Source: Dipylidium caninum (taxonomy: Eukaryota; Platyhelminthes; Cestoda; Cyclophyllidea; Dipylidiidae). Taken from it: DNA of 64,000 nt. The stretch is taken from assembly GCA_017562135.1 (NCBI GenBank), contig QEYB01000658.1, positions 20,602 to 84,601 of the forward strand, read 5' to 3'. Position numbers and translations under genes: made by a program. Below the pieces are notes generated by a model, which had not been told where the DNA came from, made no database searches, and saw only the letters and a program-made list of their open reading frames with translations. Positions 20,950-33,380 of the stretch are shown piece after piece. Every line of letters starts with the position of its first letter. The stretch's first letter is position 1.

Positions 20950-21990
20950 CCAACTTCAAAGCGATGTGGCTTAGACACCAGTGAGTGGGGCACGTTGAAT
21001 GGCAGAGTAGCGCGACAGCATCATTGGACCACCAAACCTGCCCTCTTCTCTACTCGCTTGGCAGCAGCATTTCTTCCCACAAGACCTCTCGCAGACATCG
21101 CATGGCTCTCGAGCAGAGAAGTGTGTGTAACAGAAGGGGCATCCACGTGTCGTCGACGAGTTGCAGCCTCCTGAGGCTCCGCGAATCCATGAATGCCTTC
21201 CGCTCCTCGTCCTGCAGCAGGTGCGTTTCCACGTGGAGTTCAGCCAATGCGGCCCACTTACGCACGGCGGATGCGGCGGCAACGGAACCCTGCTTCGACA
21301 GCGAAGAGATTTGCCACGATGCGTGTGGTGTAGGCTGTGGCAGAGGCAGAGGCAGAGGCAGAGGCAGAGGCAACTGAGTCGCTCCGCCGGACGGGAAACC
21401 ACTCGTGGGCGATTCGACTCGCCTCCCTCGGTCCCGCGCTTCTCACTCGCGCCACCCATTGTCAAACTCTACTTTCACCACTAAAATAGCGTCTCCGTCT
21501 CCGTCTCCGTCTCCGTCTTCTTCTTCTTCTTCTTCTTCTTCTTCTTCCTCCTCAAAGTTACTAAAGTCGTTTTTCTCATTTTCGGTCTGCAAGTCCTTGT
21601 TGGACAGAATTTGCCACATCGGAGGCAGATTATGGTGTGATAAAAAGGGATCAATTTGAATTTGGAGAAAAGCAGGAGCCATTGGAGCGAGGGAGGAGAT
21701 GAGGTGCACCCACCGCATCATCATCATCATCATCATCGTCATCGTCGTCGTCGTCGTCGTCGCCGTTGTGGCGAACAAGTCTTGCAATCTGAAGATGATA
21801 ACGAAAGAAAGTCCGCCAGCAGCGTCTAGTTGAGACTGTTGCGTTGGCCGACCAGACTCTTGCGTTAACTCGGCTGTCGTGCGGCAACCGTCCTCCATGC
21901 CGCCTGCCGACAAGGCGTTCGACGTCTTCCTCGCATCTACCTCGCGCTCCTTTTTCGCCTCCTCCACGTCAGCGAACTCAATCGCGACAA
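20950..21990 (-). other. Inverted copy of the acidic-repeat block
   Basis: Reverse complement of 12.40-13.45 kb. The Glu run is one codon longer, the CTCTGC acceptor repeat has two more units, and the Asp run contains CATCAT units. The reading frames are otherwise kept. Confidence 0.25.
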
Positions 21991-22225
21991 GCGAGTGGCA
22001 AAGGCCAAAGACGTCAACTCAAATGGCCTGAAGAAGCTCCTCACGCCAGAAGGTGGCGATTCAGAGGTCTGCTGTTGGAGCGCTGATTCCACCGCGTCAG
22101 CTGGTCAGCGTCCTGCCACTTCCACTTCTCGAGGAAGCCTTAGAAGGAACGACAACATAAGGCTGCTGTCGTCACGCCCACGCGCATGCGCCGCTGCCGA
22201 CGTGGCACTAGACTGTGTGAGGTTG

Positions 22226-22484
22226 TAGGGGTTGTAGGCGTCTGGGGAGGGGAGTGAGCGCACGCTTAGACGCATGGATGGATGGATGGATGGATGGATA
22301 GTTGGATGCAAGCAGGAAGGAAGGAAGGAAGGAAGGAAGGAAGGGAGGAAGGACGGAGAGTGTGAGGGAGGATGGGAGGAAGGCGGAAGGAGAATGTGAG
22401 GAAGGCAGGCAATGCAGACTTGCCATCGTCACAAAGGACGAAGCCGACAACGGCAGCGAGGAGGCACGAGAGGCGGAGGTTCAT
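22226..22484 (-). pseudogene. Truncated type-2 Kunitz gene (exon 1 plus stub of exon 2)
   Basis: Exon 1 (22484-22424) encodes the signal peptide MNLRLSCLLAAVVGFVLCDD and ends at a GCAAGT donor. A GGAT/GGAAG-rich intron follows, then the acceptor ccccag at 22242. Only DAYNPY of exon 2 remains before unrelated sequence begins. The copy at 55.9 kb has exactly the same breakpoint. Confidence 0.65.
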
Positions 22485-22870
22485 GGCCAAGTGCTGAGTG
22501 TCGAGTGACGAGTGCCAAGTGCCGCGGTCTGACAGGTGGGAGCACACCGAGGCCGCCTCAGGAGGGTGGGTGAGTGGCGTGTGGCAGCACCGATCACACG
22601 ACTCGCCCTCTTCGCCACTGACGTGCGACTTCGGCTGCCGTCGTGAGTGCGGGAGGGCGCGAGGAAGGGCGCGAGGAAGTGCGGAAGGAAGAATGGTGCG
22701 ACTACATCGAGTGATGGCAAGAACTGAGGCCAGGGAGTAGTTGAGGAGGAGAAGCAGGAGGAGGCGGCGGTGAAGTTTGGTGGCGCGATGAGGTCGCTAG
22801 AGGTTTGTTCGCACAGCGTCGGTCTTCTCTGTCGGTTGTGGCGACAGCGCCAATTCTATATGATTTGCGT

Positions 22871-23050
22871 CTCGCCTCCTCGCCTCCTCGCCTCCTCGTC
22901 TCCTCGCCTCCTCGCCTCCTCGCCTCCTCGCCTCCTCGCCTCCTCGCCTCCTCGCCTCCTCGCCTCCTCGCCTCCTCGCCTCCTCGCCTCCTCGCCTCCT
23001 CGCCTCCTCGCCTCCTCGCCTCCTCGCCTCCTCGCCTCCTCGTCTCCTCA
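22871..23050 (+). repeat. 8-bp minisatellite (GCCTCCTC)n, about 22 units
   Basis: A near-perfect tandem array with rare GTCTCCTC variant units. Homologous positions have far fewer units: 14754-14828 (about 9), 10156-10197 (about 5, inverted), about 51804-51855 (about 6, inverted), and 39627-39640 (one or two, inverted). It is a VNTR about 0.4 kb upstream of the type-4 genes. Confidence 0.9.
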
Positions 23051-23455
23051 CTTTCTGGCTACTGTCAGATACGTGGAGGAAACCGCGTCTTGCGGACAGA
23101 GCCCCGCAAAGAGACTGGGCGGATGGAGTTGACGATGGCGACAAGGGGAAGAGAGATGCGGGACAGAGAGAAGAGGGTTTCGTTTTCAATAGGGAGAGGC
23201 GTCATGTGAAAAGCCCGTTTCTGGAGACGTGGAGGCGGCAATCGTCGTCGTTGATCTTCAGTGAGCGTTTTCTTTGTAGAACAAACAAACAACGACTACG
23301 AGCCTCACGTCGACACAGTCGCATAAGCATCGCGTTGAGCTGACAGAAACGCGTCTATAAAAGAAGGCGCATTCACGTGATGTCGCGAGTTTGCAGCGTC
23401 TCAAGGATCCGCGACCATCTCCACCTCGTCCTCCTCCTTCCCCTCCTCCGGAGCC

Positions 23456-23877
23456 ATGCATGACCTCCGCCGCCACCTCCGCCTCCGCCTCCGCCTCCGC
23501 CTTCGCCTTCACCACCTCCTCCTTTTCCTCCTCCTTCTCCTTCTTCCCGTCATCACAACGGCTTGCTTGCGTACGTTGTTTGTTTCAACTTTACCAACCT
23601 ATTCGTCCCCGTCTTCATCACCTATTCTGCCTTCGAGCTAACGACGGACTCCTTTCCTCGCCTCCTCGCAGTCCGCACTCACATGGGCCAAACGGCGATT
23701 GACAGGGGGTCGTGCAACTCCTCCACTCCCCTGTGGGACCACGACGCGCGCACCAACCAGTGCCTGATGCAGCCGCAACGACAACCACTTTCGCACCAAA
23801 AGGAGATGCGAGTTCGCCTGCAAGCGCTAACATGTCGCCGTCGGGAGGCCGATCCGACGGAGGAGGGAACAACTTGA
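23456..23877 (+). CDS. Type-4 secreted protein, Kunitz-derived frameshift gene (copy 3)
   Basis: Exon 1 23456-23570 (115 nt) has the longest Leu-Arg repeat in the signal peptide (MHDLRRHLRLRLRLRL...). Exon 2 23672-23877 is 206 nt, as in all copies. Substitutions relative to copy 2 include Gly to Asp and Arg to Leu after NQC. Splice sites, promoter and stop are preserved. Confidence 0.5.
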
Positions 23878-24227
23878 CCACGCAACTGGACTCTCCTCAA
23901 GCAATGGTAACCCAACAACAAAACACTCTCTGGCATTTCCCTCTCCTGCGCTCACAGCAGCCTGAAACCCCCCTCTTGCCAGTAAAATAACTGTTGTTTT
24001 TGTGTGAGAAATCATCAAATTTGTGACTTGCATTTGTGGAAGAGCAGTGGCTTTGAGGGGGAAACGGAACATCTCCTGGCTAAAAGTGCGTCTGGAAGGG
24101 GAACGAGACAGGGTCATTCGGCCACCGCGGTTTGGCCAACCTCACCGCGCAAGTGGTGGCCACAGTCCTTTGAGGCGGCTGCAGGTGGTGAGGACCAGAG
24201 CGTGTGCCACGGTTGGAAGAGAAGTCG

Positions 24228-24695
24228 GTTGAGCAATCACCGCTTTAAGAACTTCGAAAGCAGCAGAAGCGGCAGCAGCAGCACATCCAGATGGAGATCC
24301 TTAATGCTGAACTTGCCAAAGTGGAGCGGTTGGAGACGCGTAAGCGTCGTCGGGGCTGCGTAAATCCTCTAGTTGCCACCAACCCTGTTACCTATATCCT
24401 CATAAGTAGAAGGAGATGGACCAACAACCTTGTTGCGAAAATAGCGGCAGGGTGTTTTGCCAGAGTTTATCTGCAACCTCTGCCACCGAATGTTTGCGAA
24501 GAGCGCACCCCTCGCAGATACTTCTACGACGACTTGGAAAATGATAAGATTTTGCCGGTTATTCATCATCAGCCACCTTCCTGGACCGCCACAAAAGAGG
24601 AGTTTGGCTGGCTACAGGGAATTTGGAACGACCGTGTGGTCTTTTCAGTTGTACAAGACAGTCGACAGATGGGAAGCGTGGAACTACCATGGTAG
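24228..24695 (+). pseudogene. RSPH3-like pseudogene, subfamily B
   Basis: Reads VEQSPL, a TAA, then ELRKQQKRQQQHIQ and MEILNAELAKVERLETRKRRR, a clear RSPH3 coiled-coil match. KIAAGCFARVYLQPLPPNV, YFYDD and EEFGWLQGIW follow. A 134-codon ORF (24291-24695) spans this because the short intron between exons A and B happens to be open. The acidic segment of exon A is deleted, and the left flank is a junction with the 15.9-kb-type sequence. Unlike the 8- and 16-kb copies, it has no TAGs in the coiled coil. Confidence 0.6.
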
Positions 24696-26003
24696 AAAAC
24701 AGAACAGTTACGGGTCCCGTTGCACTCGGAACTGCGGCTGGTGATGTCAGCGCAGTAGCAACACCGTAGGTCAAATTTTCACACACAAACGTTGTTTTGG
24801 CAAATGGAGGACGACCACAGCGTTGGACACGTTTCGCAATGTGGAAGACCACCTTTGACAACACTGACTTTCCTTCTTCGAGGCGCCATTCCCATGCGCT
24901 GCGCATAACGTCCTTTTCGCTTGCGATTCATCGTCGCCTGTTTGAGGTGCACGTCTCTTTCTTCCCATTCTAACTTGCAATGAGAACAAGAGCACACGAC
25001 TAAAGGACAAAATTTGTTGCTAAATGAAAGGTCGGAGGACAAAACACAAGTCCCTGCATGAGCTACACAGCAAGAAGATGGTTTTCTGGCGGCGGTGGGG
25101 TCGCATTTGTCTGTCGAGGGTCGGTGCCTCCTCCTCCTCCCTGTGGCTGCGTTGAGGGAAACTCGGCACGAGAACCGTCTCAATAATGCCTGACATTGCA
25201 CGATTCCAACCGAAGACTGGCCGTTGTGTAAGGAAAGGGGCGAAGGGCTTAAGTGGGACTTCCGTCTCATGATATTTTGACAGTCGTGAATTACGTATTG
25301 CGCGTGTCACATATGTGTGACACAGAGGAGTGCAATGTGCGAAGTGGGGAAATTTGTATGAAAACGCATACACTGGTGGCCGAGGTCGTACTTCCGCCTC
25401 CAAGGTCTCTCTCCTGTCCTCCCTTCCCCCCGCCCCCCTTATTTTGCTTGAAAGGAACATTTCTCACGTATGTACAAAGTGATAAAACGGAGAGGAGAAT
25501 TTGTTCCTCGTCCAATCGGTTGCACCACACGCGCTCTGCGCTTCAGCCGGCTTCAGTCGGGTCTGCGAGGCCTCACGGATTGGTGGTGTGTCACTTATTC
25601 GATCCGCTCTCTGTGTGTGTGTGTGTGTGCGCGTGGCAGATCGACGCAGCCACGACGTCTGCGCGACGCCTTGGCAGCCTCATTTCGCCCCTTTCCTCGT
25701 CAACCTCCGCTGGTCCGGTCGCACCGCCAACGCTCTGCGCGCGTCGCTCATGCGCCTCATGCGCCTCATGCGCCTCATGCGTGCAGAAGCGTCTCTACGA
25801 GGAGGAGCACAGAATGTGCCTTTCCACATTCAGCGCTGCTGCTCGTCTTTAGTCCACTTACCCACCGACCGACAACTCACCACTCGAGGCAGCGCAGATG
25901 GTCACCTTCTCGCTGTGTAGCCCTCGGAAGGATTTTTTACTTAAGCCTCTTCATTTCATTTACTTTTACCGGTCCTCCTCGCCTTCCGCCATGTCTCACC
26001 CAC

Positions 26004-26019
26004 GTCACGTACATGTGAC
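26004..26019. promoter_or_regulatory. GTCAC-N6-GTGAC palindrome, context family 6
   Basis: GTCACGTACATGTGAC; the second copy is at 59855-59870. Flanks (ctcacc / cgg-actgg) differ from all other families. Confidence 0.45.
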
Positions 26020-27132
26020 GCGGACTGGTTCCTTCCCCCTCACTCACCCCTTGCGCTACACCACCGACTCTGCGTGATGGGGAGCGAACACTGGCGAGAT
26101 AGGAAAGTAGGATGGCGACGAGTGGTCTGGTGAAGAGCGAGTTCATTGCATACACTGTGCGAGCCGCGGATGGTGACAGGTCGGCAGGAGCCGGCGGTGG
26201 GTGGCTGTGGGTGGCTGAGAGTGAATGTGGGTGGAGGAGGAGCTTCCACCGTCACTCCTGCCCCACCGTCAGAGCACAAGGGTGGTGTGTGTGTGTGTGT
26301 GTATGTGTGTATGTGTGTGTTCGAATATGTGGGGACAGGAGGCTGAGCTCTTGGCTCCGTGCTCTCGTGGCCCCCATGTTCGAGGTGGCTTGAGGCTGCA
26401 GTCAGGCCGCGAGCCACTTCTGTCTGGCAGATGATAGACATGAGAACACGGACTGCCAACTACCCCTCCGGTCTCCCACGTCGCGACAAGGCTACAAATT
26501 GAATGAGCTGCGGTCTGCTGAATCGAGGGCACAAAAGGCGAGATTGAGGCCAACGAAGACAATGTTGCAACAGACTTCTCACGCCACCATCGCCGCACCA
26601 ACCTTGTCCTCTTGCACAACGCCTTGACAGCCCCATTTCTTGCCTTTCTTCCTCTCCCTCTCCCTCTTCTTCTTCTCTTCACCCTCCACCCACCACGTCT
26701 CAGTGGAGGAGGTCGCCCACTTGCTGACTTGCCACGAGGCGATTGAGCTGGTCTCCTCCGCCACGTCGCCCACGATGAGTTGATTGGCGTTTCTTGCCCT
26801 CCTCCACACAGTTGTTTGCTGACATCTTCCGAGTGTTTGCGTGCACTCGACCATCACGACTGGACGGTGGAGTGGGTGGAGTGGGTGGGTGGGTGGGTGA
26901 ATGGGGAGACGGAAGGCGCCCTTAGAGCGGCACGCCGACTCTCCTCCTCGTCCCCTCAGCACCAGACGCCTGCGTCAGTGGACTCGGAATGGCTGTGCGA
27001 GTTGGCCTCCCTTGGGTCTGTGAGGCGAGTGCGGTCAGTCGGTTGGTCGATCGGTGGGTAGCTTGGTCGGTCAGCCGAATAATCGTTCGGTCGGTTTGGT
27101 CGATCAGTCGGTCGGCCAGTCAATCGGTGTGA

Positions 27133-27432
27133 ATGTGTGAATGTGTGGGTGGGTGGGTGAATGGGTGGGTGACTGGGTGGGTGGATGATGGAAAAATAGA
27201 AAGCGAAGGAGTCTCGTGCAACTGTCGCCTACCTGCCAATTACGCGATGGGTGGAGTTATTACCGATTGGAAAGGGACGGGTCAGACATCGGCTCGGTGT
27301 CCCAGTGGTTTTACGCTCTGTGACGAAATGGGCTTCTATCAAGTTCCCCTGCGGGCCGTTCACGGCAAAAGCCCGTCACAACCTCCCACGCTTCTTTGCA
27401 CTGAAGACGCCCAGTGGCTCTGCTGCTCGTAA
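27133..27432 (+). CDS. Possible C-terminal exon of a cysteine-rich secreted protein
   Basis: The open frame ends ...VSCNCRLPANYAMG, then RCPSGFTLCDEMGFY, then LLCTEDAQWLCCS and a stop at 27430-27432. The cysteine layout (CxC, CPxGxxxC, C, CC) vaguely resembles lustrin-type cysteine-rich repeats, but I cannot assign a family. The upstream part of the frame is a low-complexity Gly-Trp run from GGGT repeats, so the true exon probably starts near 27200. The copy at about 61.1-61.36 kb has indels. Confidence 0.25.
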   Translation: MCECVGGWVNGWVTGWVDDGKIESEGVSCNCRLPANYAMGGVITDWKGTGQTSARCPSGFTLCDEMGFYQVPLRAVHGKSPSQPPTLLCTEDAQWLCCS

Positions 27433-28304
27433 ACACTTTTGTGAGTTACCAGCTCGCACGACGCCGTCGAGCGCAGGCTTTTCGTTTGCGTTATTCTTTC
27501 ACCAACTGCGAACGGTCCGAGTCGTAGGCTCATCCAAGCTGTTGGTGTGCAATGAGTTCCGCTCCGATTGCATCTTTAAACATTCACCGAAGAACAAATT
27601 CTCGAGCCGCTACTCCCCACCTCCCTGCCGACTTCTCCTCCGCCTTCCCCTCCACCTCCGCCTCCGCCTCCGCCTCCCCCTTCCCTCCTCCCCCTCCACG
27701 TCCTCCTCTTCACCAAACGGGCTGTGCACTTCCTTGCCAGAATTACCGGTATCGCAAAAAGCACAGTGAATTTTGTTTTCATCGCGTTCCACATCTGCCG
27801 CGAAAGACTTTCCCCAGCCTGGAATCGCCTTCGTCTGCGGTGTCGTAATGCGGGTGGGCGAATTAATAACTTGGGAAATTTGCGCATTGGTGGACACCTC
27901 AAAGTGACGAGAGACGCTCCCCGTCGCGTTTCTGCTCCGATTGTAGCGACATAACAGAGAGTGGAGGATTTGCACCTGTGAAGGGACATTCAACATCGCC
28001 TCTCCGTCGTGCGTGTCGCCCGCGACGACAGCAGTTCTCAACTCTCACCGCCTCGCATTTGGCAGTCAGTTTCTCCACGTGAGTCGGGATAACTGCATTA
28101 ACGCCAACACGTCCACTGGCAGGAGGAGAAGCTACGCGACGAGACTGAGGCCAACCAAGGCGGTGGCGAAGCAGGACAACACGCGCCACGTCAACATCGC
28201 CACATCGAAGGTGTTCTCGTGCACAGCCCTTTGGTAGCCTCATTTCTCCCCATTCTGCAAACAAAACAACTCTCACCTCGACCCAGTCCACCTGCAAAAC
28301 ACTG

Positions 28305-28340
<36 letters not shown>

Positions 28341-28536
28341 AATTTGACCTGCAGTGTGGCGAATGCGCTCACTTCACCTGCCGCGGTTGCGAGGGCCACG
28401 AGAACCGAATAAGCAGTGAAAGGCCCTCTCCGGCTGCACGGGGCAGGATTTCTTCCTACCGAAGAAGAATGGCGGCTGCTTTGTCCCTGAGGGAAATGAG
28501 CTCAAATAACGACAATACAATCCCATCGCGCATCTG
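28341..28536 (+). CDS. Possible degenerate Kunitz-like exon (type 5), copy 3
   Basis: 196 bp, same acceptor and GTATGT donor as at 3.2 kb. The nearby palindrome has lost its right arm in this copy. Confidence 0.28.
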
Positions 28537-29999
28537 GTATGTTTGGAGCCATTCCTTGCCCCAATCACGTATATGTGTCGACAGCTGATTGCTTTGACCA
28601 CCTTGCGTCGAATGCTTCACAACCGAAGTGCACCCAGTCGAGAAGGGGCAATGAGCGGACGGTGCGCGACAAAGGGAGGAGATGGTTGTCGAGGAGCTTC
28701 GAGAGGCTGCGACTTACAGGCGGCGTGCGCATGCTCCTCCTTTTGTAGACGCTTCTGCGTGTGGAGAGTGCGATGCACGCAATGCCACGGATGTGGGACA
28801 GGGTCGAGGTCAGTGTCGACGTCTGTTTAATGGAAGGTGAGAAATGAGGCTACCGAAGGGTTGTGCAAGCACGCGATCACGTTTGACGGAGGTGAGACGC
28901 GTCGTTTGTTCACCAACGAGAAAGCACGAAAGAGCTCCGTCGACGATTGCCACCAAATCCTTCTTGTCCATCCCGTGACAGTGTTGCAGAACACTGCTTT
29001 TGTGCTGCTACTGCCGGTCGTCATGAGCAGACGATGGAGATCGGTGAGCGCAAGCTCACTGGAGGAGATGGCCAACACTTCAGCGAATGGAATGGATACG
29101 AGGCTAACGCTGCCTCGGACGCCGTGGCCACCGTGGCCACCGTGGAGCGAGTAAACTAACGCCTCCCCCTGGTCTGCTGACGAAAGAGAGTGCAAAAAAG
29201 GAAATAATTAATGGACACGTCGGTCAAGTGGGTGGTTGCTTGTCGTCGAACCAATCGCTCTATCAAGCGATTGTTGCTTCCCACGAGCCACACTGACATT
29301 AATCGCCGCTCCACCGCCCTTCGTCCCTCGGTTCCTGCCTTCTCCCGCCCTTCCTCGCGCCCTTCCTCGCGCCCTCCCGCACTCACGACGGCAGCCGAAG
29401 TCGCACGTCAGTGGCGAAGAGGGCGAGTCGTGTGATCGGTGCTGTCACACGCCATACACTCGCCCTCCTGTGGCCGCTTCGGTGTGCTGGCAGACTACTG
29501 CCAATTTCTTTTCCATTGCTTCATTTAATGCTCCCTTCGTCCATTCCTCATGGCGCCGAGTGGAGTCCATTTCACCGGCCAGCAAGCGGTTTAGAATGAG
29601 ACTTCACAGCTGAAGCACGAGTGAATGCGGCTGTCGTCTCACATTCGTGGGTTAGTTTAATGAGCCAGCAAGTCATCAGTTCTGCCAACAGCTTGGCTCT
29701 CTGATGAGCTGTCTTTCCTACCTCTTCAGCGAGGGTCTCAGCTTTTCGTCGTCGCTCCTCGTCGTTGCTCCTCTCAAAGTCGCCGTCTCGAGGAGTTGGT
29801 GCCTCACTTGTGAAGCGTCACATATACGTGACGACAGGGAGGTGACAATGACAGGAGACACGCAGGACGGGCAAGAGGAGTCAATAGTCTCGAAGACGAG
29901 ACGAGGCGAGACGGGGCGAGACGAAGCGATGTGGAAATCGACTTTGTGGATAAGTTGAAGCATCACTTTCTTCCTCAGCGAATAACTCTAACCACGATT

Positions 30000-31200
30000 C
30001 CAACCGAAGACTGGCCGTTTTGTAAGGAAAGGGGCGAAGGGCCTAAGTGAGAATTCCGTCTCATGATATTTTGACAGTCGTGAATTACGTATTGCGCTGT
30101 CACATATGTGTGACACAGAGGAGTGCAATGTGCGAAGTGGGGAAAATTGTATGAAAGCGCATACACTGGTGGCGGAGGTCGTACTTCCGCCTCCACAGTC
30201 TCTCTCCTGTCCTCCCTTCCCCCCGCCCCCCTTATTTTGCTTGAAAGGAACATTTCTCACGTATGTACAAAGTGATAAAACGGAGAGGAGAATTTGTTCC
30301 TCGTCCAACCGGTTGCACCACACGCGCTCTGCGCTTCAGCCGGCTTCAGCCGGGTCTGCGAGGCCTCACGGATTGGTGGTGTGTCACTTATTCGATCCGC
30401 TCTCTGTGTGTGTGTGTGTGTGCGCGTGGCAGATCGACGCAGCCAAGACGAAGATTTGTTGACCGACCCGTGTGTGGAGCGACCGTCGGCGTCTGACGAT
30501 AAAACAGCATTCCTGAGTAAATGTGGTCGGCGGAGAGATAGATTCAATTTAGGGATTTGGCAGCCCCTGCCGTCGGAGGGATTGTCGACAAATATTACGA
30601 AACTCACCACCGCATCGAGACACGAGCGACTTACGAACTGGTGGTGGGGCAAGCGAACGGAGGCTAATGCAATTCGCCTGCCCTCAACGGCTACCTCTCG
30701 TGTGTGTGAGAAGACGACAAAGTGAATGCTGAGCCGTCTCCTCAATCGAAGGCACGAAAAGACAAGACTGAGGCCAACGAAGACGGTGTTGCCACAGAAT
30801 CCTCACACCATCATCGCCCCACCAACCTTGTTCCCTTGCACAACGCTTTGGTTGCCGCTCATGTGTCAATCTGTCACTCCTTCAGGGCGTGTGACCCCTC
30901 TCTGCTTATTCCTAATTCTACATGAAATTGGGAGAAGAAGAAGAAAAGAGCCGACGTCACATATACGTGACGAGGGGAGCGGGGCACTGTGGGCTCCCCC
31001 GACGGCGGAGTGATGGAGCAGACGAGAAGAAGATGCGATGTAGAAATCATCTGTGTGTGGGGAGGCTGGTGCGTTTCTCTCCATCATGTGGGAAGCATGT
31101 GGAGGCAACTTGTGGAGAGGCAGGAGAACGCGGCCTGCTGCCATTCACAGGCGTCTGTGGAGGAGTGAAAATGTTGTTGCAATACGACAAGGTTGGTGGG
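30000..31200. repeat. Partial inverted copy of the 1.9-kb duplicon
   Basis: Corresponds to the reverse complement of about 4.27-5.45 kb, with two palindromes (30099, 30956) and a (TG)n tract. At 31.2 kb it breaks into a block that begins with a 9-bp GAGGCGCAT repeat (31260-31303). Confidence 0.65.
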
Positions 31201-31399
31201 GCCATGATGTTGTGGAAAGGCACATTCTGTGCTCCTCCTCGTAGAGACGCTTCTGCACGCATGAGGCGCATGAGGCGCATGAGGCGCATGAGGCGCATGA
31301 GCGACGCGCGCAGAGCGTTGGCGGTGCGGCCGGACCGGCGGAGGTTGACGAGGAAAGGGGCCAAATGAGGCTGCCAAGGCGTCGTGGACGAGAACAAGC

Positions 31400-33380
31400 T
31401 TGGTGGGCGGTGTGGTCTTCACAGATCTACTGCAACGTCGCCTCCATTTCCCTTCGTCCTCTTTCGGTTTTGCTCTCGACTCAGCAAGCAGCTCATCTGT
31501 CGGTTTGTCATTATTTGAGGAACGCGTGCGGCGTAGTCTTTTTCGTGTTTGAGATGCGTAGCCCCACGGTGGCACGTCCGTCGCCAAAGCGGTGGACGCG
31601 GGCGTGCGGAGGCATAGAGGACGAAACGCGATCTGTGCATGCTTCCACCAGCATTGGCGGCGTTCCACGTCCTCACCGAGTCGACTGACTGAGTGGAAGG
31701 CACTTCGTATCGAACTGCAACCGCACCATAGCCGAAGATCCGAAAACGTGCGATCGGCCACCACGCGGGCCACTCCGAGAGGGGTAAAATTGCCCACTTG
31801 ACGGTGGGTGGACATTGCGGGGAGAGAAGAAGGGAGGCTGCTGGTCGCCACTCCTCCTCCTCTTCCTCCTCCTCCTCCTCCACATCCACAACCACAACCA
31901 CATGACTTGCTTGCCACATTCGGCGTCTTACCACGCCGGCGATTGTGGACACACCCACTCAAATTGAAATGAGCCACACTTGTGGCTCTTCGTGCCCCAC
32001 CTCCTCCCCATCCACCTGCGAGTCGAACAATTGTCGAAGAGGCAACTTCCGAGCAACATCTTCCATTCATCACCCGCGGCAATGGGCTCCGTGGGCAGTC
32101 GGTGGGAAGGCGGGAGGGCGGGAGGGCGGGAGGAGGCGGTAAGGAGGCGGTGGGGAGACGGGCAGGCAGATGTCAGTCAGAAGTAATAACCGAACACGCC
32201 ATGGCAGGCGTTGACGCAGTCGGAGTACTTGGCAAAGCGGTTCCTGTTGCCGGCGCAGCCGCCGTAGAGGAAGCTCACGCACTTGTTCTTGGCGTAGTCG
32301 AAGGCCCACGAGTAGATTCGTCGGTTGCAGGGCCCCTTCACGATTGGCAGTTTGCACAGGCTCGTGTCACCTGGGAACACAGTGGGACAAGGCGTGAGAC
32401 GCGCGAAGTCGCGAGAGACGTGGGAGAAGTGAGGGGCGTGGGAGACGTGGAAGGCGTGAGTGCCTTGAGCCCACGCCGGACTCAGTGGTGTCAGCGGCGG
32501 AAGCTCGCTTCGCAGGAGGAGGCGAAAGAGGCGGAGAGGCGGAAGAGGATATCGGCTGGCAGGAGATTGGCAGTGTCGTTGGCATTGGCGAAGGCACTGA
32601 CGTGTTCGTCGACGTCGTCCAAAGACATGCATCTTCGCCCTGATCGAAAAGAGGCAATGACGCCAAACACGTCTCCTCATTAGTCTCCCGTGACAACTCG
32701 TCCACCCTCCTGTCACCCGGTCTGGTCGTCGACCACCCCTCAGAGCTTGAACCAACTTCGCGCATTCCACGTCGCCCTCGCCAGCCGCGTCGTGAAGTCG
32801 TTGAGCAGACGACGCCGTGGTGGTGAGCCAAAGGTTAGAGGAGATGCCTCCTTACGAGGCAGGCCGCCTTCTTTCACCCATCTCTTCCACCCTCCGTCTC
32901 CCCGTCCGCCTCCCCGTCCGCCTGCCCGCCCGCCTGCGCGCCCCCCAAGCGAGTGTTACCGTTCGAAGCAGTCGTCGATGAATGACAGGTAATTTTGTCA
33001 CTGAGGAATAATTTGTTGACAACGACGAAGAATGAGGTGGTTTGGTTGGGTGTGTGAGTGGCTGAGTGAGTGGAGGTGATTGAGCTCCACCGTGCCTCTT
33101 CCTCCACCTCCTCCCACCGACGTTTCGTCACCTCGACGAAGCGAGGGTGCGGGTGGGGAGGGTGGGGCGGGATGCAGCTTCATGGCTACTCGAGTGCTTA
33201 CCCGGACAAGCCCTTCTGCAGTGCTGCCTGGTGAGGAACTGGTTGGAGTTGCCTTTGCAACCGGTGAAGATGAATCGCACGCATCTCTGCAAGTGGCGGT
33301 CGTAGGCCCACAGGCGGATGGGCAAGTGGCAGTTGCCCGGTGCGATGGGCTCAATGCAGGGGTTGTAGGCGTCTGGGGAG
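31400..33380. repeat. Duplicon carrying the two-domain Kunitz gene
   Basis: Mirrored at 57.36-59.40 kb. The outer part (31.4-32.1) holds long overlapping ORFs driven by GTG/CCT repeats; I assign no gene there. The inner part is the type-2 Kunitz gene. Confidence 0.75.

Larger units (their letters stand above)
25740..29990. repeat. 4.2-kb duplicon, good-quality copy
   Basis: Repeats in the same orientation at about 59.55-64.0 kb. This copy is clean; the distal one has dozens of single-base indels. It contains a 9-bp ATGCGCCTC repeat (25749-25783), a (TG)n tract (26281-26318), GGGT runs (26872-26900 and 27145-27184), the cysteine-rich ORF at 27.1-27.4 and a type-5 exon at 28.3 kb. A protein-like open segment with VEEVAHLLTCHEAIELVSS lies near 26695-26775 after a CCACCCACC-rich acceptor; not identified. 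Confidence 0.75.

Noticed and set aside
22797..23189. ORFs encoding repeated RRRGGEEA or LLASSPPR units
   Set aside because: Pure translation of the 8-bp minisatellite; 8-bp units cycle through all frames.
24291..24695. 134-codon ORF as an intact independent gene
   Set aside because: It is explained as RSPH3 exons A, B and C with the two short introns accidentally open, and it lacks the essential acidic segment.
31084..32082. 332-codon minus-strand ORF, the longest in the window
   Set aside because: It is built from low-complexity Gly-Cys, His-Ala-Pro and Ser/Arg runs encoded by simple repeats, crosses a duplicon junction near 31.2-31.4 kb and is not open in the mirrored copy at 58.7-59.4 kb.
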